NCBI GenBank assembly: GCA_003551865.1
Contig: PUNU01000236.1
Span: forward strand, 1-13,670
Direction of reading: 5' to 3'
DNA: 13,670 bases
Source: Syntrophomonadaceae bacterium
GTDB lineage: Bacteria; Bacillota_D; Dethiobacteria; DTU022
In this document: one piece after another, positions 6,983-13,670 of the stretch
How positions within the stretch are numbered: the first letter of the stretch is position 1
How the letters are laid out: each line of letters begins with the position of its first letter
Position numbers and translations under genes: made by a program
The notes under the pieces: model-generated
Seen by the model: only the letters and a program-made list of their open reading frames with translations
Told to the model about the DNA's origin: nothing
Database searches by the model: none

Positions 6983-7521
6983 CGCCTACCACCCGCATTC
7001 GCCTGCCCGATCATCCTTGACGTCACTCCTTCAAGGTAAAATGCGGCCAGCCCGGTAAACAGCCCCGTGGGCACCGATAAAAGCAGGAGCAGGGGATAAT
7101 AACCCCTGAGCAGGTCAGGGCTGGCTATGATCAGGCCGGCCAGGCCCAGCTGAGTCAAATTGTGCACTGCCGCCCCGATCACACTTACCGACAGCAGGCT
7201 GACCAGGCCTTTTTTTTGCAGAACCAGCACCAGCCCCATGGCCAGGCAGCTGGTTATTCCGGCAGTAATGCTCAACCAGAAACCAAAACCAAAAAGGCCG
7301 CCCACAAAGAGGCTGCCCAAAACAGTGCGCAGAACAACAACAATAAGCCCGCTGCGCAAGCCGAATAATACCAGGGTTAAAATAGTAATAATATTGGCCA
7401 GACCCAACCTCACCCCGGGTACGGGCATCGGCAGAGGCAGGGCCGCTTCCACCGTATGGATTACCACGGCAAAAGTAATAAGCATGGCAAGGTAAGTAAA
7501 GTAAGTGATCCGGCTTCGCAT
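6979..7521 (-). CDS. Gx transporter family membrane protein (heptaprenyl diphosphate synthase component I family, PF07456)
   Basis: This is a 180-residue polytopic membrane protein with about five or six hydrophobic segments (roughly 5-25, 35-60, 65-90, 95-110, 115-140, 145-170). The opening MRSRITYFTYLAML and the first loop LPLPMPVPGVRLGLANIIT are diagnostic of the family annotated Gx transporter or heptaprenyl diphosphate synthase component I. It resembles the small substrate-binding (S) components of ECF vitamin importers; the true substrate is unknown. The start is ATG at 7521 because GAGGT (7530-7526) lies just upstream; the in-frame ATG at 7545 has only AT-rich sequence before it. Relatives often stand with apbE and a NusG-domain II protein and a polyprenyl synthase; here apbE is upstream but neither of the others is present. 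Its stop overlaps the maf start (ATGA). Confidence 0.88.
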   Translation of the reverse strand: MRSRITYFTYLAMLITFAVVIHTVEAALPLPMPVPGVRLGLANIITILTLVLFGLRSGLIVVVLRTVLGSLFVGGLFGFGFWLSITAGITSCLAMGLVLVLQKKGLVSLLSVSVIGAAVHNLTQLGLAGLIIASPDLLRGYYPLLLLLSVPTGLFTGLAAFYLEGVTSRMIGQANAGGRR

Positions 7522-7553
7522 ATTAACCTCATAATTTCGGGACATATTAATTA

Positions 7554-7559
7554 ATTATA
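7554..7559 (-). promoter_or_regulatory. Possible -10 element upstream of the Gx transporter gene
   Basis: A perfect TATAAT occurs on the minus strand 32 bases before the ATG at 7521, with transcription expected near 7547. The best -35 at 17-base spacing (ATGGCG, 7582-7577) is poor. It suggests that Gx transporter-maf-radC may have its own promoter separate from apbE. The stretch is AT-rich, so chance is a real possibility. Confidence 0.3.
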
Positions 7560-7645
7560 TTTTCTGACTTATTATCCGCCATGTGGCACCGGCGGCAGGG
7601 AATACAACGGCCCGGTAATTATCATTCACAATTTATGAACCTGGT

Positions 7646-8700
7646 TCAAGGTTTTATTTCGGCAACGTCTTCCAGGCCGGAAGAAACATAGATATCAAGC
7701 TCAGGAGTAATGAGGATTCCCTCCACCTCCCCAAGGCTTTCGATCAGCTCCATCCCCTTCTCAGGGCCAAGCACAAAAACTGCCGTAGATAAAACGTCCG
7801 CTTTAAGTGCTGTGGGGGCGGTAATGGTTACGCCGGCCAGATAACGAGCCGGTTTACCGCTTTCCGGATCAAGGATGTGGTGATATTTAACCCCGTCTTT
7901 CTCAAAAGTACGTTCGTAATCTCCCGAGGTAACCACCGCCATATCCTCCCCGGGGATTATAGCGATTAATTCTTGCTCCAGGCGGGGGTTGCGTACCCCG
8001 ATGCGCCAGGGTTCACCGTCGGGCCTTGTTCCGATCAAACCGATATCCCCGCCGGCATTAACAAAAGCATGCTCAACACCTGCTTCGTCAAGGACTTCCA
8101 GGGTCCTGTCCACGATATAACCTTTGGCTATGCCGCCGAGCTCAAGGGCCATATTTTCAACAGGTAAAAATATCTCGTTTTTAGCGGGAAGTATTTCCAC
8201 CAGCCTGTAATCCACGAGATTCAAAGCCCGGCTGATTTCATCCTGCTCCGGCACCCGCTGTTCCGCATCGTCCATAAAACCCCAAAGATCGACCAGCGGC
8301 GCCACAGTCGGGTCAAAAGCCCCCTCACTGAGCCCGGCATAATAAAGAGACTGTTCAACCACGTAAAAAACTTCCGGGCTAACAGCAACTTCACTGCGAC
8401 CGGCCTGCCGATTAACGGCAACTACATCACTTTCTTCAATGGTGCGGCTAAAAAGCTTTTCCAAGCGCTCAATTTCAGCAAACACCTGATCCCTGATTTC
8501 TTCGGCGGCTCGCCTGGAATCACTTTGGAATCTCAGTTCCACCATGGTATCCATGGTCACATGGTGGTAAGTAAAAGTGCTCGCCGCATCGAGGGTTTGG
8601 GAATATATATAAGCGCCCAGAATCAGCAAAATTAACAGGGGAGCAATAAATACCGGCCTGAATAACCGCTGTTTTAGGGTCCTATTTTCTTTTTTCTCAT
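7646..8700 (-). CDS. apbE: FAD:protein FMN transferase, membrane-anchored; 5' end apparently frameshifted or with unusual start
   Basis: ApbE moves FMN from FAD onto a Thr/Ser of target proteins such as NqrB/C, RnfD/G and FMN-binding-domain proteins, outside the membrane. Numbered from the in-frame TTG at 8629, conserved parts are TMDTMVELRF (25-34), GAFDPTVAPLVDLWGF (103-118), the flavin site ELGGIAKGYIVD (163-174), NAGGDI (191-196), the metal-site HHILDPESGKP (250-260) and KADVLSTAVFVLG (276-288). The domain is complete. That TTG start is poor: no ribosome binding site, and it cuts the membrane anchor. The frame stays open up to a TGA at 8734 but contains no ATG, GTG or other TTG. Adding one A to the A6 run at 8690-8695 joins the ATG at 8700 to this frame and gives a basic start followed by a clean hydrophobic anchor (FRPVFIAPLLILLILGAYIY). 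I drew the gene from that ATG. A strong AAGGAG lies further up at 8740-8735. It follows the antiporter operon terminator, so it needs its own promoter; I see only weak candidates. Confidence 0.85.
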
Positions 8701-8763
8701 AGTTGTTAGCTTTTTCCGGTGAAACTTTTCTTCACTCCTTTAACCCGCAGAAAGCCCTGATAT

Positions 8764-8800
8764 AAAAAAACAGGGATGAATAGAGTCAACCTGTCCCTGT
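8764..8800 (-). terminator. Intrinsic terminator after the antiporter-subunit operon
   Basis: On the minus strand ACAGGGA (8800-8794) pairs with TCCCTGT (8776-8770) across a 17-base loop, followed directly by a seven-T run (8770-8764). It lies 34 bases past the stop of the 660-residue subunit and would separate that operon from apbE. The long loop makes it weaker than the terminators at the left end. Confidence 0.6.
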
Positions 8801-8833
8801 CCGGCCGCAATACCTTTCCCAGCCGACTCTATT

Positions 8834-10816
8834 TTACCGCCCGAAGTAAAAGATAACAACCAGAATTGCCCCGAGCAACAACGCTAGAATCAACTGGTCA
8901 AAGTTCAAGTTTTTCGTGGTCCACTCCACCGGGTCAAAGAAGATACGGCGCTTTTTGGGCTTATCCTCTTCCCCTTCTCCCCCTGATCTCTCGGCCATAC
9001 GGCGCATCGCTTCGCCGGTTCTCTCGTACCCCTCATCAAGAGTTTCATCAAATCTTTTGGAACGGTCCGCTAAATTGCGGGCGGCATCTCCGGTCCTGGT
9101 ATAGCCGCGGTCAATAGCCTGGTCCAGGTAGCGGGTCCGGTCTGCCAGGCTGCGCCCAAACTTGGAAGAACTTTCAAATGCCTGGTCAACACTTTTATCA
9201 AGGGTGGTTAGATACTGGCAGAACTGATAAAGGCTCCTGCCGGTTTTCATATAAAAATTGTCTACTGAAGAATCAATCACAGTCCCATACTGGCAGAAGC
9301 GGCTAAACAGCGCATTGCCGAGCGGTTTAAAGATGAGATACTCAATGCTAAATGCCGGCGGGAGGTGAATACCCCTTCTCAGCAGGGCGGACAGGTTTAA
9401 GAAAAGCAGTGAGCCGGCTATTACCAGCCTCATGGCCGACCATATTGCATCGCCGTAATAAACGTGGTCAACAGCGGAAGCATAAGGAAGCAGATTGTCA
9501 ACAACCTGCGGGTAAACCCCAAAAAACACACAGAAAAATGCCGTTACAAATATGGCCAGCTGGCTGCTCAGCGGCACTTTATCGATAATCTTTGCCCGGC
9601 CCTGGATAAAGCCAAAAGCGATCAGCTTGCAGAACGAAGCCGCCGTGCCGATGCTGGCTATCATCAGCATCGTTTCGGCGGGTCCCATTCCGTAAAAAGC
9701 TATTTTTAGCAAATATTTGCTGACATAACCGTTAAAAAGGGGCACCCCGGAAATGGCCAGGGCCCCGACAATCGCTCCGATTGTTACCAGCGGCATCGCT
9801 TTCCATATACTTTTCTTTTGAGCTTCTTCCTCTTCAGAGTCTTCGTGGACCAGGTCGTGTAAATCTTCGGTTTTTGTGGCATAGAGCACGGCACCCACGC
9901 TCATAAACAGGAGCGCTTTATACAGCATGTGGTTAACAACGTGCATCAATGCCCCGTCTACGGCCATTTGTGTGGCCAACCCCACGCCGGCCACCATGTA
10001 GCCAACCTGGCTGATGATATGGTAGGAAAGCAGGCGGCGCATGTTGTGCTGTAGGAGGGCGCAGGTGACACCAACTACGGCCATCGAGGCGCCCATGAAC
10101 ATAATAACTTCATGAGGGGGCAGGATACGGGCCAAAGCATAAACGCCGATCTTGGTCGTCAGCCCGGCCAGAAGGACACTGGAAGGGAAATTGGCCGAAG
10201 GGTAACCGCGGGCCACCCAGACATGCAGGGGCAAAAATGCCGCTTTAAAACCAAAGCCAATCATAAACAGGGGTAGGCCGGCCTGCGGTTCGGTAAGAAC
10301 AAAAGAACCGGCCGCCTGGTAATGCTGGAGCATGCCAAATAAAACAACCAGACCGCCCGCAAGGTGGAATGACAAAAAATATATCCCGGCCATGATTGCT
10401 TCGGAAGTCCTTCTTAGCACGATTAAACCGGCAGTGGACAGGGTAAGCATTTCCCAGAAGACAAAAAGAACAATAAAATTATTTGAGAAGACGATGCCTA
10501 CGGCACTGGCCAGCGCCACCAGGGCGGCGGCCTGTTCACTGGCCCTGGAAAGCTGAAGGCCGTAGAGTAAGCCCAGGGCCCCGACCAGGGTAAAGCCGAA
10601 TACGGCAATGCGGCTGTAGGGATGCTCACTAAAAGAGATTGGCGCCAAAACAGCATCACCGATTACTGTTCTGCCCAGGGCAACCCCGCTCCAATCATAA
10701 TAGGCAAGGAAAAGCAGGGCACCGATTGCCGTTGCCATCAGCACATACCGCAGGAATTTTGGCCCCACAAGGACAATCGGTACTAACAGTATAGGAAAGG
10801 CTATACCTACTGCCAC
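8834..10816 (-). CDS. Proton-conducting antiporter-like membrane subunit (NuoL/MrpD superfamily) with repeat-bearing C-terminal extension
   Basis: This is a 660-residue polytopic protein of the proton-translocating quinone oxidoreductase/Mrp family, expected to pump H+ or Na+ as part of a membrane complex. Key charged residues are present: Glu122 (VFWEMLTLST), Lys191 (GFGFKAAFLPLHVWV), Lys222 (GLTTKIGVYALAR), Lys300 (NHMLYKALLF) and Lys367 (NGYVSKYLL). An acidic loop (HEDSEEEEAQKK, 324-335) is unusual. Beyond the ~14-helix core lies a hydrophilic extension (about 500-636) with four degenerate repeats of about 25 residues (507-531, 532-560, 561-585, 586-610), a charged linker, then a last membrane helix after KNLNFD (636-641). 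The GTG start lacks a suitably spaced binding site; GGAGTGAT lies 17-18 bases upstream and would better serve an in-frame ATC at 10828, a rare start. It follows the 682-residue paralogue by 26 bases and ends the operon before a terminator. Confidence 0.88.
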   Translation of the reverse strand: MAVGIAFPILLVPIVLVGPKFLRYVLMATAIGALLFLAYYDWSGVALGRTVIGDAVLAPISFSEHPYSRIAVFGFTLVGALGLLYGLQLSRASEQAAALVALASAVGIVFSNNFIVLFVFWEMLTLSTAGLIVLRRTSEAIMAGIYFLSFHLAGGLVVLFGMLQHYQAAGSFVLTEPQAGLPLFMIGFGFKAAFLPLHVWVARGYPSANFPSSVLLAGLTTKIGVYALARILPPHEVIMFMGASMAVVGVTCALLQHNMRRLLSYHIISQVGYMVAGVGLATQMAVDGALMHVVNHMLYKALLFMSVGAVLYATKTEDLHDLVHEDSEEEEAQKKSIWKAMPLVTIGAIVGALAISGVPLFNGYVSKYLLKIAFYGMGPAETMLMIASIGTAASFCKLIAFGFIQGRAKIIDKVPLSSQLAIFVTAFFCVFFGVYPQVVDNLLPYASAVDHVYYGDAIWSAMRLVIAGSLLFLNLSALLRRGIHLPPAFSIEYLIFKPLGNALFSRFCQYGTVIDSSVDNFYMKTGRSLYQFCQYLTTLDKSVDQAFESSSKFGRSLADRTRYLDQAIDRGYTRTGDAARNLADRSKRFDETLDEGYERTGEAMRRMAERSGGEGEEDKPKKRRIFFDPVEWTTKNLNFDQLILALLLGAILVVIFYFGR

Positions 10817-10842
10817 AAAAATATCGATCTTAAATCACTCCA

Positions 10843-12891
10843 TTAAAAGCCGTAAGAAAAGACGATGAATAGTATGACTCCGAGCACAAACGCCAAAAGC
10901 AGGTTGTCAAAGTTAAGGTTCTTAATGTTCCACTGGTCCTGGTCCCACCAAAAAACGCCCTTGAACTGCTCCCTGAGCCGCCGATCTCTTTCCATACCCT
11001 TGCCTGTCATATAGTAAGCCGAATGCCCCGCTTCGTCAAGGGATTGATCGTGGACAATCTCCAGCTCATAAGGATAGAACTTTGAATTTAGGGCATCACT
11101 GTCACCATGCTCATAAAACTGCCCCATGGCAATATCGTCAATATTTATATCCCTAAAGAAAAATGCCAGGACCAGCCGCGGCAAAGGCCGGAAAACCAGG
11201 GCCTGGATGCTCAGCCATGGTGGAGGAGTCCATTCAAACCAACCCCTCGATGCCGCCGGCAGGTAGATAAACAAGGCCAGCAGGACAACAACCAGCATTG
11301 CCTGGAGGGGGTGCCACGCAAAAAAGTTAAAATGGTGTAAATGGGCCATTTCGGGGCCGGTAAATTCAAGCAGATCCGCGGCCGGCAGTAAAACCTTTTC
11401 CAATACCAGGTTCGGGAAAAAGCCGATCACGAGCACCAGGGCTGCAAAAGTGCACAGTGTAGCACTGATTGACGGGTGCAGGGGGTAACTGCGATCAAGT
11501 TTTTTGGGAACCGGGCCGAGAAAAACCCCCCGAAAAAGCTTAATAAAATAACAGATCGTCAGGGCACTGGTAATGACAAAAAGGCGCTCGGCTACAAATA
11601 TACCATAAATGTCATGATGCTTATAGGCTTCCAGCATCGCATCGTGAATCAATGTTTTGCTGGCAAATCCATTAAATCCCGGGATGCCGGCTATGCCCAG
11701 CGCGGCGATCGCAAAAGTAATCATTACCAGGGGCATCTTGCGGGCCATGCCGCCCAGGCGGGATAGTTCCAGTTCGTGGGTATAAATATAAACCGTGCCG
11801 ATCATAGCAAAAAGCCCCGCTTTAAAAATCGCATGGTTGACAATATGATAAAGCGAACCGGTAAAACCCATCGCCCCTTCCAGACCCATAAAAACGGCCA
11901 CACCAAGCCCGGCTGCTATAAAGCCCATCTGGCTGATACTGCTGTAAGCCAGGATACGCTTGGTATTACTGTGCAGCAGGGCCATAAGAGCCCCTGCCAG
12001 CATGGTTAAAATACCGACCCACATCAGGATATAGCCGACGTTAAAAAGGAAGGCCCAATCAAACACAGTGCCCTCTTCAGCCGGCCGGTAAAGGACGGTG
12101 AGCACCCTGACAATGCCGTAAGCGCCCGCCTTAATCATGATCCCTGAAAGCAGGGCGCTGGCCGGTGATGGAGCTACCGGGTGTGCCAGTGGAAGCCATA
12201 TATGCAGGGGCACAAGACCGGCCTTGATGCCAAAACCGATCATAAACAGGATCAAGATCGGCGTCCGCTGCTGTTCCAATGCTTCCAGCATCGGGACCAT
12301 GTCCAGGGTGCCGGCACTGCCATAAACCATTAATATGGCAAACAGCAGGGCCAGACCGCCAAATATAGCCATGTAGAGATACAGAGAACCGGCCTGCATG
12401 GCTTCGCGATCCTGCTTGTGAATAACCAGGACAAAAGAGCTAAAAGTCATTATTTCAAAAAATATGAACAGTGAAAAAAAGTCGCCCGCAAAAACCACTC
12501 CCAGGATTGCTCCGAGAGTAAAAATCAAAAAGCTGTAATAGCGACGGCGATTATGTTCAAAATCCATGTAAGCTAAAGAAAACAAGGTGGCCAGAAACCA
12601 TACTGTGGTTATTAATATGGCGAAAATCCACCCGATGATATCGACATTGAACATTAATTGAAACTGCAAGAACTCGATCAGGGCACAGCAGACTTCTCCG
12701 ACCAAGATCATCGGTAACAGCCAAATCACTCCCGCCAGGGAGAACAAAGAAGCAAACAGGGCTAAAGCTTTGCGCAAAATCATTTTTTGTTCGGGCAGGA
12801 AATACAGCCCTATGCCAACTGCCATAGGCACTAAAACCAGGTACAACGGAAGGTAGGTTGTAAAAGTCACCGCTTCCAAATGTAAAACCAC
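10843..12891 (-). CDS. Proton-conducting antiporter-like membrane subunit (NuoL/MrpD superfamily), long form
   Basis: This is a 682-residue membrane protein, paralogous to both neighbours. The pump residues are in place: Glu146 (FIFFEIMTFSSF), Lys223 (GFGIKAGLVPLHIWLP), Lys254 (SGIMIKAGAYGIVRV), Lys357 (NHAIFKAGLFAM) and Lys412 (NGFASKTLI), with YSSISQMGF at 316-324. After the core there is an extra hydrophobic segment (about 528-547), then an extension from WLSIQALVFRPL (559-570) to a final membrane helix after KNLNFDNLLLAF (657-668), matching the next gene. One copy of the neighbour's repeat can be seen (DQSLDEAG...YYMTGKGMERDRRLRE, 615-641). The start is uncertain: the GTG at 12891 is part of an AGGTGG that would suit the in-frame TTG at 12879 with an eight-base spacer, so the protein may be four residues shorter. 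The upstream subunit ends 19 bases before. NuoL, MrpA/MrpD and HyfB are the nearest named relatives; I cannot choose between complexes from this window. Confidence 0.9.
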   Translation of the reverse strand: MVLHLEAVTFTTYLPLYLVLVPMAVGIGLYFLPEQKMILRKALALFASLFSLAGVIWLLPMILVGEVCCALIEFLQFQLMFNVDIIGWIFAILITTVWFLATLFSLAYMDFEHNRRRYYSFLIFTLGAILGVVFAGDFFSLFIFFEIMTFSSFVLVIHKQDREAMQAGSLYLYMAIFGGLALLFAILMVYGSAGTLDMVPMLEALEQQRTPILILFMIGFGIKAGLVPLHIWLPLAHPVAPSPASALLSGIMIKAGAYGIVRVLTVLYRPAEEGTVFDWAFLFNVGYILMWVGILTMLAGALMALLHSNTKRILAYSSISQMGFIAAGLGVAVFMGLEGAMGFTGSLYHIVNHAIFKAGLFAMIGTVYIYTHELELSRLGGMARKMPLVMITFAIAALGIAGIPGFNGFASKTLIHDAMLEAYKHHDIYGIFVAERLFVITSALTICYFIKLFRGVFLGPVPKKLDRSYPLHPSISATLCTFAALVLVIGFFPNLVLEKVLLPAADLLEFTGPEMAHLHHFNFFAWHPLQAMLVVVLLALFIYLPAASRGWFEWTPPPWLSIQALVFRPLPRLVLAFFFRDINIDDIAMGQFYEHGDSDALNSKFYPYELEIVHDQSLDEAGHSAYYMTGKGMERDRRLREQFKGVFWWDQDQWNIKNLNFDNLLLAFVLGVILFIVFSYGF

Positions 12892-12910
12892 CTATAAATA
12901 AAATGGGTAG

Positions 12911-13670
12911 CTAGAAAAACCCTCCCTGAAGGAGAAACTGCGAGGTGAGGCCCGACAAGTCAAAAGCTACATTAAACGGCATCAACCCGAATATTAAAGT
13001 GCATAAAGCAAGTATAAACAGTGGTGCCAGCATGCGGGGCGGGACATCCTGAATGTTAAACTTCAATCCCGGTTTGCTTTCTTCGACCATCTCGAAAAAG
13101 CCCGGAACGATAATCGGCAAGTAATACAGGGCATTTAGCAAACTGCTGATCATTAGAACCAGGGCATAGATGGTCAGACCACCGTCAAGAGCGCCCAAGC
13201 CCAGGGTCCACTTGCTCAGGAAACCGTTTAACGGCGGTATCCCGATCATGGCCAGGGCGGCAACAGAAAAACAAGCCAAAGTGTAGGGCAGTTTTCTTCC
13301 AATACCGCCCATCTCGGAAATCAGCCGGGTTCCCGTTTTCCATATAATCGCCCCGGCAGCTAAAAAGAGGCAGCTTTTCATGATCGCGTGGCTAAAAACG
13401 TGGAACATGGCCCCGGTTATGGCATTTTCGTTTAAAATGCTTAACCCTAAAAGCACGTAGCCCATCTGACCAATACTGGAATAGGCCAGGCGGCGCTTGA
13501 TATCGTCCTGGGTTAAAGCAACAGCGGAGCCCAAAAGAATGGTAATAACCGCCAGCACACCCATGATTATATCCCAGTTATGATCTCGCATAATGTCGAC
13601 GGAAAAAATGTTGAAAATTACCCTGAATAGACCATAAGCTCCTGTTTTGAGCATGACCCCGGAAAGCAGG
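12911..13670 (-). CDS. Proton-conducting antiporter-like membrane subunit (NuoN/MrpD-like), 5' end outside window
   Basis: This is the C-terminal part, about 253 residues, of a third antiporter-like subunit; the frame runs open off the right edge (LLSGVMLKTGAYGLFRV), so the ATG at 13654 is internal. Visible family features are LKTGAYGLFRV with the central-channel Lys, YSSIGQMGYVLLGL, the SHAIMKSCLFLAAG helix with its Lys, and GIPPLNGFLSKWTLG with the Lys of the late helix. The Glu of the fifth helix lies outside the window. It ends soon after the last core helix (QDVPPRMLAPLFILALCTLIFGLMP region) and has no C-terminal extension, unlike the two genes after it, so it is more like MrpD/NuoN than NuoL. 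The next gene follows after 19 bases, showing one operon. The three in a row suggest a Mrp-type antiporter or complex-I-like module whose small subunits are further upstream. Confidence 0.88.
   Translation of the reverse strand, partial: LLSGVMLKTGAYGLFRVIFNIFSVDIMRDHNWDIIMGVLAVITILLGSAVALTQDDIKRRLAYSSIGQMGYVLLGLSILNENAITGAMFHVFSHAIMKSCLFLAAGAIIWKTGTRLISEMGGIGRKLPYTLACFSVAALAMIGIPPLNGFLSKWTLGLGALDGGLTIYALVLMISSLLNALYYLPIIVPGFFEMVEESKPGLKFNIQDVPPRMLAPLFILALCTLIFGLMPFNVAFDLSGLTSQFLLQGGFF

Noticed and set aside
7571..7592. Short hairpin CCGCC/GGCGG between apbE and the Gx transporter gene
   Set aside because: The stem is only five base pairs with a ten-base loop and there is no T-run on either strand, so it is not supported as a terminator or attenuator.
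8759..8789. Promoter for apbE with TTGACT (8789-8784) and TATATC (8764-8759)
   Set aside because: The -35 resembles the consensus but the spacer is 19 bases and the elements overlap the terminator; too weak to list.
8834..13670. Respiratory complex I operon
   Set aside because: Only antiporter-type subunits are visible; no NuoH, NuoK, or redox subunits occur in the window, and the operon ends at a terminator.

Overview
The window looks like a chromosomal segment of an anaerobic member of the Firmicutes, in the broad Clostridia / Desulfotomaculum-like range. This is inferred from gene content and order: maf-radC, the TIGR03960/TIGR03936/RNase G trio, a Gx transporter beside ApbE, and a tungstate importer. 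Base composition is near 50% GC with no block of foreign composition. There are no tRNA, rRNA, CRISPR, phage or insertion-sequence signatures, and every non-coding gap is shorter than 300 bases.

Layout. The left edge (1-1143, + strand) holds the end of a tungstate-type ABC importer: permease TupB (cut by the window) and ATPase TupC. A 209-base convergent gap follows, with one intrinsic terminator for each strand. Everything else lies on the minus strand. Read in transcription order from the right edge: (a) three consecutive proton-translocating antiporter-like membrane subunits of the NuoL/NuoN/MrpD superfamily, the first cut by the window, the last followed by a terminator; (b) a membrane-anchored ApbE flavin transferase whose 5' end looks disrupted, then a Gx transporter (PF07456), Maf and RadC; (c) after a gap of about 170 bases with a good promoter, a B12-type radical SAM protein (TIGR03960), its small partner (TIGR03936/DUF2344) and RNase G, tightly packed.

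How the genes fit. The antiporter-like subunits would form the ion-pumping part of a Mrp-like or complex-I-like membrane complex whose other subunits lie outside the window. ApbE could flavinylate ion-pump subunits elsewhere in the cell. Maf and RadC are housekeeping genes usually followed by mreBCD, which are absent here. The radical SAM pair next to RNase G is a conserved but functionally unexplained association, normally close to rplU-rpmA (L21/L27), also absent here.

Most interesting points: the last two antiporter subunits both carry a long C-terminal extension ending in a near-identical extra membrane helix, one of them with four degenerate ~25-residue repeats; the mre/min segment is missing between radC and the radical SAM gene; and apbE has an open frame without a usable start, which a single-base indel in an A-run would repair. 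I saw no certain undescribed system. The paired repeat-bearing antiporter subunits and the radical SAM / RNase G trio are the best candidates for new biology.
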